Shown piece by piece: positions 13,436 through 21,345 of a stretch of DNA of 21,469 bases. Each line of letters begins with the position of its first letter. Within the stretch, counting starts at the first letter, position 1. The position numbers and the translations under genes were made by a program. The notes beneath the pieces are model-generated. The model was not told the DNA's origin. It was given only the letters and a program-made list of their open reading frames with translations, and did not search any database. Source of the DNA: a virus; IMG/VR virus record IMGVR_UViG_3300046010_011996, positions 1 through 21,469 of that record; one strand, 5' to 3'.

Positions 13436-14971
13436 ATGATTAAAAAAAATAGCATACTTGATAAGCAAGCTAATCAGTACTGGGATGCCTATAGAGATAA
13501 CTTACTCAAAGCCACGCCCATTGATACCAGCGAAGGGCCACATGAGCAAAAGGCACGTGTAGATAACCTAGAGGCAAACCCTGAGCAGTGGTTTAAATAT
13601 TATTTTCCAAATTATGCGTATGCCGAGCCTGCACCATTCCACAAAGCGGCTACTAAACGTATCATGAAGCATGCAAAGTGGTATGAAGTAAGAGCCTGGA
13701 GCCGTGAGCTTGCAAAAAGTACACGCACCATGATGGAGGTATTGCACCTAGGGCTAACCGGCAAAGTACGTAATGTAATACTTGTAAGCCATAGTGCCGA
13801 TAATGCACAAGAGCTTTTACAGCCCTACATAATTAACCTAGAGCATAACGCCAGGATAATACACGATTATGGCAAACAGCAAAAGTTAGGCAGCTGGGAG
13901 GCTGGCAATTTTACCACACGCAAAGGTTTAAGTTTTAAAAGCATTGGAGCTGGGCAAAGCCCCAGGGGTACACGTAAAGAGGAGGTAAGGCCCGATGTTA
14001 TTTTAATTGATGATATAGATACTGATGAGGAGGTGCGTAACACAGATCGTATTAACGCTAAATGGAAATGGATAGAGGAGGCATTAATACCTACTGTAAG
14101 TATTAGTGGCAATAAGCGTATAATATTTTGTGGCAATATTATAGCAAAAGACTGCTGTATAACTAGGGCTATAAAAATAGCCGATCACACAGATGTAGTA
14201 AATATTCGTGATAAAAATGGGGTGAGCTCATGGCCCACTAAAAATAGCGAGGCTGATATAGATTACATACTTAGCAAAATTAGTTATGAAGCTCAGCAAA
14301 AAGAGTATTATAACAACCCAATTGATAAAGGCGATGTATTTAAAGAGGTTACCTATGGTAAAGTGCCTCCATTACATACATGCGATGCTGTGCTAGTATA
14401 TGCAGATCCATCGACCAGCAACAAAGACAAAAGCAGTGCAAGCAATAAAAGTGTGCAGGTAATTGGGCGTAAATTAAATACCTATTATTTATACAAAGTT
14501 TGGCTTGATACTTCTAGTAATGCACGCTTTGTAGATTGGCTGTATGGTGGCTATATATACATGCATAATGGCAAAGTAGATATTAAAAAAATTCATGTAG
14601 AAAATAATAGCCTGCAAGATCCTCACTATGAGCAGGTACTTATGCCGCTTGTATTTGCACAAAGCAAAACTACAAACCTAGTACTACCCATTACCCCCGA
14701 TAAACGTAAAAAGCCTGATAAGTATTACCGAATAGAGGGAACCTTAGAGCCATTGAATAGATTAGGGCTTTTGATTTTCAATATCGCAGAAAAAGAAGAT
14801 CCACACATGCAACGCATGGAGGCGCAAATGAAAGGCGTGAGTAAAAACAGCAAACTGATGGACGGCCCCGATTGCCTAGAGGGTGGTGTGTGGATTTTAC
14901 AAAATAGCTATGCCAATGTAAATAGCAATATGCACATCATAAAACGCAAACCATCACCTAAACGAATTTAA
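13436..14971 (+). CDS. Large terminase subunit (Mu gp28-like)
   Basis: This 511-residue protein is the ATP-driven packaging motor and nuclease. ATPase motifs: a Walker A-like 'SRELAKST' at residues 89-96, without the classical GxxxxGK but typical of phage terminases, Walker B VILIDDID at 188-195, and a motif III-like IIFCGN at 229-234. Nuclease (RNase H-like) motifs: VYADPST with Asp324, HVEN with Glu389, and a DGPD segment with Asp476/Asp479. It follows the small terminase without a gap. It acts at the head portal, cutting and translocating DNA. Length and order are usual for Mu-like phages. Confidence 0.93.
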   Translation: MIKKNSILDKQANQYWDAYRDNLLKATPIDTSEGPHEQKARVDNLEANPEQWFKYYFPNYAYAEPAPFHKAATKRIMKHAKWYEVRAWSRELAKSTRTMMEVLHLGLTGKVRNVILVSHSADNAQELLQPYIINLEHNARIIHDYGKQQKLGSWEAGNFTTRKGLSFKSIGAGQSPRGTRKEEVRPDVILIDDIDTDEEVRNTDRINAKWKWIEEALIPTVSISGNKRIIFCGNIIAKDCCITRAIKIADHTDVVNIRDKNGVSSWPTKNSEADIDYILSKISYEAQQKEYYNNPIDKGDVFKEVTYGKVPPLHTCDAVLVYADPSTSNKDKSSASNKSVQVIGRKLNTYYLYKVWLDTSSNARFVDWLYGGYIYMHNGKVDIKKIHVENNSLQDPHYEQVLMPLVFAQSKTTNLVLPITPDKRKKPDKYYRIEGTLEPLNRLGLLIFNIAEKEDPHMQRMEAQMKGVSKNSKLMDGPDCLEGGVWILQNSYANVNSNMHIIKRKPSPKRI

Positions 14972-14977
14972 AAACGA

Positions 14978-14998
14978 TTTAAATCATATTTTAATATG
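14978..14998 (+). promoter_or_regulatory. Repeated gene leader, copy 1
   Basis: The 21 bases ending at the gp36-like ATG have the pattern TTTAAA-N-CATATTTTAA-N-ATG. The same pattern, with only two differing bases, stands before the tail-terminator-like gene at 18075-18095. Related A/T leaders occur at other starts, consistent with Bacteroidota A-rich translation starts. It defines the start of this gene. Confidence 0.45.
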
Positions 14999-15427
14999 GC
15001 AAACTTTGTAACCGCTGGTGAGCTTAAAACACACATGTATGAGGAGGTAGTAAACGAAATTACACGCAATGACGATAGCATTATAGAAGATGCTATAGAT
15101 ACTGCACTCGATGAAATTAAAGGCTGGTGTAGTAAATACAATATTGATACTTACCTAGCTACCATAACTCCCAGCAACAGAAATAAAAAGCTATTGAGCG
15201 TAGCCAAAGATTTAAGCGCATGGTATTTACTTCACTTATGTAATGTTACGATAGACTATGACAAATGGAAGGATTTGTATGATGCTGGCGTAATGTGGCT
15301 AAGCCAGGTACAAAAGGGTAACATAGTTTTAAACCTGCCACTAGCAACTATACCAGGTACATCGCCTGCACAAAATGTAAACCCTATTAAATGGAGCAGC
15401 AATACTAAGCGTAACAATCACTATTAA
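14996..15427 (+). CDS. Mu gp36-like protein (DUF1320-like)
   Basis: This 143-residue protein resembles DUF1320/Mu gp36, a head-completion or connector adaptor. It is helical, with 'FVTAGELKTHMYEEVVNEIT' and 'IIEDAIDTALDEIKGWCSKY' at the start, then 'LLSVAKDLSAWYLLHLCN' and 'WKDLYDAGVMWLSQVQKGNIVLNLP' at residues 61-120, and an extended tail. It is thought to extend the portal toward the tail. In Mu this gene comes after the capsid gene; here it lies between large terminase and portal, which is an order change. Starts with the TTTAAA-CATATTTTAA leader and ends 11 bases before the portal ATG. Confidence 0.75.
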   Translation: MANFVTAGELKTHMYEEVVNEITRNDDSIIEDAIDTALDEIKGWCSKYNIDTYLATITPSNRNKKLLSVAKDLSAWYLLHLCNVTIDYDKWKDLYDAGVMWLSQVQKGNIVLNLPLATIPGTSPAQNVNPIKWSSNTKRNNHY

Positions 15428-15438
15428 TTATATATAAA

Positions 15439-16773
15439 ATGGCTGGAAAAACTATCATAAGAAAAGCACCCCTTAAAAAGAATAATACACAAGTTGTAAA
15501 ATCTACTACCGATGGGCAAAGTATTGTAATCAATAATTTAGTAGTGCGAACTACTAACAGAGGTGGCAAAGTAGATATAAACAACTGGCGAGGAGCCCAC
15601 AAGCAAGCTGAGGCTATAATAGGCACTGGCGCTAGAGTACAGTTGTACGATATGTATGATGATGCACTATTAGATCCTCATCTGAGTGGTGTAATTGAAA
15701 AACGAATAATGAGTATCACAAACCATAAACTACGTTTTTTAAATGACAACAAAGAAGTAGAGGAGGTAACGGATATTATTAAAGGTAAAGGCTTTCGAGA
15801 GCTGCTACGTAATATGATGTGGGCAAAAATGTGGGGCATAGGCTTAGAGGAGCTTACCAAAGATGACTTTGGCAACCTAGTAACTTATAGTGTGCCTCGC
15901 AAACATATTAGGCCACGTACACAACAAATAGTACAAGAGCAATTTGGTGCAGATGGTACTGGCATCAGTTACCGGGAGGGCATTTACTTGAATACTTGTG
16001 TAGAGATTGGCACGCCTAACGATTTGGGATTGCTTTTAAAAGCAGTACCCTTTGTGCTTTATAAACGTGGCTGCTGGGGCGATTGGTCGCAGTATGCTGA
16101 GGTGTTTGGCATGCCTACCAAAATTGGCAGATACAATGGCTACGATGATGCCACACGCATTGCATTAGAGGCTGCATTAAATGATGCTGGTAGTGCATTA
16201 AGCATAGTAATACCTGAGGAGGCGAAACTAGAATTTTTAGAAAGCAAAACCACTACAGGCAGCAGCGACTTGTATAAAGATTTGGCCAATGCATGTGATG
16301 ATCAGCTAAGCATATTGATACTTGGCAATACCGAAACTACAAAAAGCAGTGCAAGTAGTGGCTATGCACAAAGCTCCACACATGCAAACCAACAAGAGCA
16401 GATAGCAGAAGATGACAGAGCGTATATAATTGGCTACCTCGAAACAGAAGTACGTAGAGTGTTTAAAGCTATGGGCTTGCCTATGGATGGTGGTGAGTGG
16501 CAGTTTGAACCTGAGCAAGAGCATGTACAATTAAAAGATAGAGTAATAATTGATACTACATTACGTAACGCTGGTTTGCCGATTGATGATGACTATTTTT
16601 ATACGAAATATAGCATTCCAAAGCCCGATAATTATGAGAAGCAAAAGAAAACTGCACCTGAGGTAAAGCCTGATAAAAAAGATTTACTAAAAAATGTAGA
16701 TAATGATGCTAGCATAACACTCACCTTAAAAGATCTTACAGATTTTTTCGACTTAGCCACTCCTACAGTGTAG
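15439..16773 (+). CDS. Portal protein (Mu gp29-like, DUF935)
   Basis: This 444-residue protein resembles the DUF935 portal family. Recognisable segments: 'LYDMYDDALLDPHLSGVIEKRI' near residues 70-92, a WAKMWGIGLEELTKDD segment, 'PRKHIRPRTQQI', a 'YKRGCWGDWSQYAEVFGMPTKIGRY' core that is a hallmark of Mu-like portals, and the crown region from about 270. The portal ring is the gate for DNA entry and the joint with the tail. Its length is close to usual. It ends in a charged tail (PDKKDLLKN...). The MuF gene starts 2 bases after its stop, from a GTG. Confidence 0.9.
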   Translation: MAGKTIIRKAPLKKNNTQVVKSTTDGQSIVINNLVVRTTNRGGKVDINNWRGAHKQAEAIIGTGARVQLYDMYDDALLDPHLSGVIEKRIMSITNHKLRFLNDNKEVEEVTDIIKGKGFRELLRNMMWAKMWGIGLEELTKDDFGNLVTYSVPRKHIRPRTQQIVQEQFGADGTGISYREGIYLNTCVEIGTPNDLGLLLKAVPFVLYKRGCWGDWSQYAEVFGMPTKIGRYNGYDDATRIALEAALNDAGSALSIVIPEEAKLEFLESKTTTGSSDLYKDLANACDDQLSILILGNTETTKSSASSGYAQSSTHANQQEQIAEDDRAYIIGYLETEVRRVFKAMGLPMDGGEWQFEPEQEHVQLKDRVIIDTTLRNAGLPIDDDYFYTKYSIPKPDNYEKQKKTAPEVKPDKKDLLKNVDNDASITLTLKDLTDFFDLATPTV

Positions 16774-16775
16774 CA

Positions 16776-17573
16776 GTGGCTTATGAGGGTAAGTTTAAGG
16801 AGCTAGAGCAGCTTTACAGCTCACACACATGTTGCCATATAGAAACACTGGCAGATGATGGGCTACTAATTAGCGATGCCGAGCTAGAGGCATGGGTAAA
16901 AGATATTTATGAGAATGGCAAAGGCAAAGTACATATACCAACGGTTAAGAAACTAGCAAAGTATTTTTCGGATGCTATACAAGCCGGTTATGGTATAAAT
17001 TTAAATGATATTGATTTAAACACGCCCGATGCAGATATGCTAAGCCATTTAGTAAATAACTGCTACACTTTTGCTGTGGCAAAAAATAAAACCCACCTAC
17101 AAAAGCTTACCGCTTTAATTAATAACAATGGTAAGATACGCGAGTGGGCAGATTATTTGCAAGAAGCCTCTAAATTGAATTTGAAACTAAATAAAACCTG
17201 GTTAAAAACTGAGTATGATTTAGCCATTGCAGGTGGTACTATGGCAAGCAAATGGGTTAACTTTAGCAGCAGCTCAGATACAATGCTACGATACTCTACA
17301 GTAGGCGATGCTCGAGTACGCGATAGCCACCGCTTATTAGATGGTACCACTTTGCCAGCTAACCACAAATTTTGGAATACTGCCTACCCACCTAACGGAT
17401 TTAAATGTAGATGTGATGCTGATAGCATACCGTACACCACACCAGCTACACCAACCGATAAAGTGCCAGCTACAGGCTCTGATGTTATACCAAAATTATT
17501 CCAGGTTAATTTAGCTAAAGAAAAATTGGCATTCCCACCAAAACACCCTTACTACAATGCCTTTAACAAATAA
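16776..17573 (+). CDS. Minor head protein (Mu gp30-like, MuF family)
   Basis: This 265-residue protein carries the MuF pattern: residues 177-213 hold 'GDARVRDSHRLLDGTTLP', then W200 and 'YPPNGFKCRCDADS', with the R..SH..LdG and PP.G.KCRC signature of SPP1 gp7/Mu gp30. The N-terminal 170 residues are helical. It binds the portal and is packaged in the prohead. The start is GTG at 16776, two bases after the portal stop; no in-frame ATG lies near it. Its final 17 bases overlap the gpG-like gene. Confidence 0.88.
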   Translation: MAYEGKFKELEQLYSSHTCCHIETLADDGLLISDAELEAWVKDIYENGKGKVHIPTVKKLAKYFSDAIQAGYGINLNDIDLNTPDADMLSHLVNNCYTFAVAKNKTHLQKLTALINNNGKIREWADYLQEASKLNLKLNKTWLKTEYDLAIAGGTMASKWVNFSSSSDTMLRYSTVGDARVRDSHRLLDGTTLPANHKFWNTAYPPNGFKCRCDADSIPYTTPATPTDKVPATGSDVIPKLFQVNLAKEKLAFPPKHPYYNAFNK

Positions 17574-18072
17574 TAATATACGTGCAAAAGCTGCTGCACT
17601 TCGTAGCCGATTACTTACACTACCTATTAAGGTAGGTGATACTGCCGTGCTATTTACAAAGCAACGATTTGCACAAAAAAACTGGATAGGCAATAGCGTA
17701 GAATACTGGAGGCCTCGAAAAAAATTTACACGCTGGGGTGTTACCCCACGTAATAAAGGCAGGGCATTACTAGTTGATAGTGGTAGGCTACGTAGAAGTG
17801 TAAGAATAATGAATAAGACAGCTACCAGCGTTACCATAGGTAGTGATGTGCCTTATGCTAAAGCTCATAATGATGGCTTTAGGGGTGAAGCTAAGCAAAC
17901 AGTAAGCCCTCACACCAGGAGGCTAAAGAAAGGAGGCACTACCACTGTTAAAGCGCATGATAGAACTATACAGCAAAACATACCACGTAGGAGGTTTATA
18001 GGGCAAAGCCAGTACCTAACCAAACAAATAGAGCGCATTATTAGTAGTGAAATTATGAAAGCAATAAAATAA
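17557..18072 (+). CDS. Virion morphogenesis protein (Mu gpG-like)
   Basis: This 171-residue basic protein matches the phage virion morphogenesis family (Mu gpG-like). Features are an N-terminal helix, a 'WRPRKKFTRWGVTPRNKGRALLVDSGRLRRSVRI' segment (residues 51-84) with the LvdtGrLr signature, an 'IGSDVPYAKAHNDGF' segment, and a basic C-terminal 'IPRRRFIGQS' segment. It acts in head-tail joining or tail completion. It overlaps the MuF gene by 17 bases. Length is typical. Confidence 0.88.
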   Translation: MPLTNNNIRAKAAALRSRLLTLPIKVGDTAVLFTKQRFAQKNWIGNSVEYWRPRKKFTRWGVTPRNKGRALLVDSGRLRRSVRIMNKTATSVTIGSDVPYAKAHNDGFRGEAKQTVSPHTRRLKKGGTTTVKAHDRTIQQNIPRRRFIGQSQYLTKQIERIISSEIMKAIK

Positions 18073-18074
18073 CC

Positions 18075-18095
18075 TTTAAACCATATTTTAAAATG
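18075..18095 (+). promoter_or_regulatory. Repeated gene leader, copy 2
   Basis: The bases before the ATG at 18093 repeat the pattern TTTAAA-N-CATATTTTAA-N-ATG seen at 14978-14998, with 19 of 21 positions equal. It helps fix this start. A/T-rich leaders are normal in Bacteroidota, but such a close match is more than composition alone suggests. Confidence 0.45.
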
Positions 18096-18599
18096 TTACA
18101 AAGCCCAATTAGTAAATTATATACAGCCATACTAAATCGAATAAAAACTAATGCTATTGGCATAAGATTTATTAGCCAAGATTTAGGCCAACTCGAATTT
18201 TATGATAATAAACCTAACGTAAGCTTCCCATGCGTGCTTATAGATGTAGGTGAGCTTAATTTTGAGGAGGGCTTACATAATTTACAAATAGCTACAGCTA
18301 CTATTACACTACGTTTAGCGCTAACCACTTACAGCGATGTAAGTAGCTTAACAACTGCTGAAGTACGCGGCAAAGGCTTGGAATATTATGAGCTAGAGCA
18401 TAGGCTATGCAATTTGCTGCACAATTGGCGGCCGGAACATGATGAGATAGGCGCTATAATACGCACGGCTACTGCCACGGAAAAAAGAGATGATAATATA
18501 CGTGTGAGGCAAATAACCTTTAGCACCTCCTTACAGTATGATGCTGATGCGTTAGCACCTACTGAAACCCCTTTACAAGTAAATTTTACAATTAACTAA
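18093..18599 (+). CDS. Probable tail terminator / head-tail joining protein
   Basis: This 168-residue protein has the layout of tail terminators: helix 'SPISKLYTAILNRIKTN', then 'NVSFPCVLIDVGELNFEEG' (the FPcvlid strand), the strands 'QIATATITLRLALTTY', the helix 'YYELEHRLCNLLHNWRPEHDEIG', and a final 'IRVRQITFSTSLQYD' strand pair. It resembles Mu gp37-like and lambda gpU-like folds, which cap the tail and fix its length. It follows gpG-like by 20 bases and uses the repeated leader. The fold-level call is reasonable; sequence family is not certain. Confidence 0.65.
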   Translation: MLQSPISKLYTAILNRIKTNAIGIRFISQDLGQLEFYDNKPNVSFPCVLIDVGELNFEEGLHNLQIATATITLRLALTTYSDVSSLTTAEVRGKGLEYYELEHRLCNLLHNWRPEHDEIGAIIRTATATEKRDDNIRVRQITFSTSLQYDADALAPTETPLQVNFTIN

Positions 18600-18609
18600 A
18601 TATAATAGC

Positions 18610-19284
18610 ATGCAATCAATCAATATTCTCGTCTATAAAAGCATGGCATTCGCATCCACTGTGAGCATATCTATGGAAAATGCCCCTAAAGATATATACT
18701 CTAACGATTTTGTTTTAAACCTTACAAATGCAAGAGGCGATCAAGTTGCAGCATGCAATTTTACTGAGGTTATAAATGATACAAAAAAAGTAACTATAGA
18801 TATAACTAGTGATATACCCTCCAATTTTGCAGGCAGATGTGCTGGATTACTAATATGGACAAATCCAGATAATTTTGAAGTATTTACACTGTGTCAAATA
18901 ATTGTAGATGTAGTGGATGATGCACATATAAATAGTAGCACCACTAATTACCTACCCAATAATAGCACGCTCAATATTAATGCAGCTGAGCAAGAAAATA
19001 CCATTGAAATTGCAATTACCTCAGGCTTACAAGGGCCGCAAGGTGAACCAGGCAGGGTACAGCTTTATGTTATAGAAATAAACTCAGGTAGTGGTACAAT
19101 CCCAATAAATACTAGTGAAATAACTGCCGATCAAACCCTGATTTTAAATAATACAGCTGTATTATTAACAATACAATTTATAGTAAATGATGGCGCTAGT
19201 TTTAAACAAAATCTTACTACACCGCTTGTGCCAAAATCTCCACTAATTGTATTTAGAAATGAAGATAGAATATATTACCGTTGA
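18610..19284 (+). CDS. Virion-associated beta protein with collagen-like motif
   Basis: This 224-residue protein is unassigned. Residues 1-110 look like a beta sandwich (alternating hydrophobic strands such as MAFASTVSISMENAPKD and FEVFTLCQIIVDVVDD). Residues 138-147 are a short collagen-like run G-LQ-GPQ-GEP-G, three G-X-Y triplets, common in phage fibre and baseplate proteins as a trimer linker. The C-terminus (YVIEINSGSGTIPI... to IVFRNEDRIYYR) is again strand-rich. It could be a neck whisker, decoration or small fibre. It is the last gene of the plus operon and ends 14 bases before the convergent minus gene. Function unknown; structural role inferred. Confidence 0.6.
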   Translation: MQSINILVYKSMAFASTVSISMENAPKDIYSNDFVLNLTNARGDQVAACNFTEVINDTKKVTIDITSDIPSNFAGRCAGLLIWTNPDNFEVFTLCQIIVDVVDDAHINSSTTNYLPNNSTLNINAAEQENTIEIAITSGLQGPQGEPGRVQLYVIEINSGSGTIPINTSEITADQTLILNNTAVLLTIQFIVNDGASFKQNLTTPLVPKSPLIVFRNEDRIYYR

Positions 19285-19298
19285 TAATACAAGCTTAA

Positions 19299-19601
19299 CT
19301 AATCCCATTTTAAATGTGAGTATTGCTGAGAGAGCATCTTTAGCGTAGGCTGATTGGTTTTATACACTTTTAAAGTTTCAGCATTATTTTTTAGTACTTT
19401 CTGTATTTGGATGACAGAAATATAAAATTCGTTACTAAGCTCCTCGCATGATTTGATGTAATTGTAATGCTTATATCTCATGTAGTAGAAATACCTAGCA
19501 CATAACGCTTTATCGCGCAGCTGCAAAAGCCTATCGCTACGCCCTGGTGTACCCTCTAAGAGCGTATCAATTTCGGTATTAAAAAGAGTAGCTATGCTCA
19601 T
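19299..19601 (-). CDS. Small HTH-like protein, candidate late-gene activator
   Basis: This 100-residue protein is basic in its centre and has an HTH-like segment at about residues 31-73 ('KALCARYFYYMRYKHYNYIKSCEELSNEFY', then ISVIQIQKVLKNN), a pattern found in small proteins of Bacteroidota Mu-like elements. It sits between the early and late regions, after an early terminator, the place of Mu Mor and C, which switch on middle and late genes. A TATTTTTG (TAnnTTTG) element lies about 6 bases before the ATG, with no TTG-like -33 partner; that suggests either an activated promoter with a leaderless message or chance. Function is inferred only. Confidence 0.45.
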   Translation of the reverse strand: MSIATLFNTEIDTLLEGTPGRSDRLLQLRDKALCARYFYYMRYKHYNYIKSCEELSNEFYISVIQIQKVLKNNAETLKVYKTNQPTLKMLSQQYSHLKWD

Positions 19602-19647
19602 GGCATTACAAAAATAGCATAGTGCTTAGCTGTTACTGTATGTGCAT

Positions 19648-19679
19648 AAAAAAAAGCTATACACATGTGTATAGCTTTT
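19648..19679 (-). terminator. Strong rho-independent terminator
   Basis: A perfect 28-bp palindrome at 19652-19679 (AAAAGCTATACACA followed by its exact reverse complement) gives a stem of about 12 bp with a CATG loop. On the minus strand it is followed by eight T's (complement of A8 at 19648-19655, partly within the palindrome). It stands 25 bases after the stop of the secreted protein gene and separates the early region from the HTH-like gene. A plus-strand reading has only four T's, so it works mainly leftward. Confidence 0.88.
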
Positions 19680-19703
19680 AGCATTTATTATACTTTTTGA
19701 CTG

Positions 19704-20279
19704 CTATTTTTTTGTAGCAGTTAACTCGCCTGGTGCGATGATTATTTTTAATTTGCCATTTACCCTAGTTAATGTAATTGCATCTAGCTTGTACATTTTT
19801 TCAGCTTTTAATGTTTTATTAAAAGTTACTTTATCATATATGCCATTAGGCCAGTAGTAGCTGTATAAATCAATGAGCATATTATCACTAGTGCTGGTGA
19901 TGATGCATTTAGTTATACGCTCATTTTTATCAATGTAGGCAGTTACAAATATCTTACCTGGTGTAAAATGCTCATTTGCTATAAATGCGTTTTGGGTAAT
20001 TGTCCATTTACTTACTGGCGGCTTTACATCATCTACCTCTAAGCCTCCATAACCACTCCTAGACAATAAATTACTATTAGCAAAGTTATTTAACCACATT
20101 ACCTTATAGCCTATAAAATTAATAGGTGCATTGCCATTATAGCTGGCAGCTTGTGCCACCTGATCTGTGCTATCCCCATAGTTTTCTATATAGTATGGCT
20201 CTTTATTAATGGTGCTAGTTTGAGCAGATGTAAAAGCATATGCAAATGCTAGCATGATGGTAAAAAGTTGTTTTCTCAT
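19704..20279 (-). CDS. Secreted protein of unknown function (candidate moron)
   Basis: This 191-residue protein starts with a Sec signal peptide (MRKQLFTIMLAFAYAFTSA, cleavage before Gln20, a pattern common in Bacteroidota). The mature part is a mixed alpha/beta domain with many aromatic residues and no visible catalytic motif. It is not expected in a Mu-like early or virion set. It starts 13 bases after the GemA-like gene, so it is likely in the early transcript, and is followed by a strong terminator. It could be a lysogenic-conversion or superinfection-exclusion protein acting in the envelope, or a captured host gene. The function is unknown. Confidence 0.65.
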   Translation of the reverse strand: MRKQLFTIMLAFAYAFTSAQTSTINKEPYYIENYGDSTDQVAQAASYNGNAPINFIGYKVMWLNNFANSNLLSRSGYGGLEVDDVKPPVSKWTITQNAFIANEHFTPGKIFVTAYIDKNERITKCIITSTSDNMLIDLYSYYWPNGIYDKVTFNKTLKAEKMYKLDAITLTRVNGKLKIIIAPGELTATKK

Positions 20280-20292
20280 ATTACAAAGTTAT

Positions 20293-20772
20293 TTAAAATC
20301 CTTTTAAAAATGAATTATACAAATTTTGATACTGGGTAACAAGCTTAGGCAGCTCCTCGAGGGTGTAAGCGTTAAGCTCTTTGTGTAGGTAGCCATATTG
20401 TACGCACCAATTATTAATACGTGGCATATCGGCTATTTTATTGCCACTGCTAGGGTGTATGGCACTCCATCCCATTTGATGTGCCAGTGCTATTATTTTC
20501 TTACGCATCGTGTTTGCTTGCTCGAATGGGGTACTAGCTTTAATAGAGGGCATACTTTTACTAATATGATTGGCATCATCAGCAGCCTGCATTTTTTGTT
20601 TGTTCAATTGCATTTTGAGATACTTAATAAACTCAATGGCTTCTACATTGGTTAAATCTTTACTGCTTTGGCTACGTCCATGTGTAAAGCTTTCTACTAG
20701 ATAGCACTTTGCACTGGCAAGCCCTGTTTGGGTGAGTAGAGCATGTAACTGCTTATTTAATTCTGTAGTCAT
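20293..20772 (-). CDS. GemA / Mu gp16-like regulatory protein
   Basis: This 159-residue protein resembles the GemA/gp16 (DUF1018) family of transposable phages. Residues 88-159 hold 'TMRKKIIALAHQMGW', a 'PRINNWCVQYGYLHKELNAYTLEELPKLVTQYQNLYNSFLKG' segment, the kIiaLa..lGW ... l..wv...y... Lt..el..lv..y pattern of that C-terminal domain. In Mu the gene modulates host supercoiling or gene expression; here the role is inferred. It lies just before the secreted protein and starts 2 bases after the upstream gene, in an early operon. Residues 1-85 are less conserved and helical. Confidence 0.7.
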   Translation of the reverse strand: MTTELNKQLHALLTQTGLASAKCYLVESFTHGRSQSSKDLTNVEAIEFIKYLKMQLNKQKMQAADDANHISKSMPSIKASTPFEQANTMRKKIIALAHQMGWSAIHPSSGNKIADMPRINNWCVQYGYLHKELNAYTLEELPKLVTQYQNLYNSFLKGF

Positions 20773-20774
20773 GT

Positions 20775-21080
20775 TTAAAAAAGTGTTTGTTTAATAATAT
20801 TTGCTTCTAACATTAAATTAAAAAATTTTATAGGTGCTTTTCTCCAGTTATGATCCATAATACAGCCACTAAAACTGCCTAGCTTATAATAAATTAACAT
20901 CCAAACATTATTTACTAATTCTGATCTACATTCACCACCTACATTATATAGTGATTCTTTAGCATGCTGGTACTTGTGATTATAATCTAAAAAGCGTGGT
21001 GATGTTTCTACTGTATCAACATAATCAAAATGAGGATAACCATAACGCCTCAGTACATCATAATTAATTCTTTTACTCAT
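20775..21080 (-). CDS. Small early protein of unknown function
   Basis: This 101-residue protein has a charged N-terminal half (MSKRINYDVLRRYGYPHFDYV, TSPRFLDYNHKYQHAKESLY) and a more hydrophobic C-terminal half (LVNNVWMLIYYKLGSF, PIKFFNLMLEANIIKQTLF). Two cysteines are present (in GGECRSE and SGCIMDH). It overlaps the upstream winged-helix gene by 8 bases and is followed by the GemA-like gene after 2 bases, so the three are co-transcribed. I do not recognise the family. Confidence 0.55.
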   Translation of the reverse strand: MSKRINYDVLRRYGYPHFDYVDTVETSPRFLDYNHKYQHAKESLYNVGGECRSELVNNVWMLIYYKLGSFSGCIMDHNWRKAPIKFFNLMLEANIIKQTLF

Positions 21081-21339
21081 TTGAATTAAATAAATTTAGG
21101 TGTTTAGTAATTTCTAGTTTGTTTGATAAATTAACTTTTGGCATTAATGTACTTAATTTAAAAACTCCTTTTTTTACCCTAACAACATAGCCAGCTTTAA
21201 CTAATTTACTCATACGCTCACTCATATATTTTTGCCAGTTATGGTAGTAACTAGTAGGCTGGTTTTTATATATTTCTTCTAATGTTGCTGTATCATTTTG
21301 CAGCAAGTAGTGAAGTATTATTTTATTATTTCTATTCAT
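21073..21339 (-). CDS. Small winged-helix DNA-binding protein
   Basis: This 88-residue protein has a winged-helix pattern: helix 1 NKIILHYLLQND, the 'TATLEEIYKN' helix, a recognition helix 'WQKYMSERMSKLVKAGYVVRV' and a wing 'VRVKKGVFKLS', as in small MarR/ArsR-like or AbiEi-type N-terminal domains. It would bind DNA, perhaps as an early regulator or as an accessory to transposition. It starts 6 bases after the stop of the gene upstream and overlaps the next gene by 8. Target unknown. Confidence 0.65.
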   Translation of the reverse strand: MNRNNKIILHYLLQNDTATLEEIYKNQPTSYYHNWQKYMSERMSKLVKAGYVVRVKKGVFKLSTLMPKVNLSNKLEITKHLNLFNSNE

Positions 21340-21345
21340 GCTACT

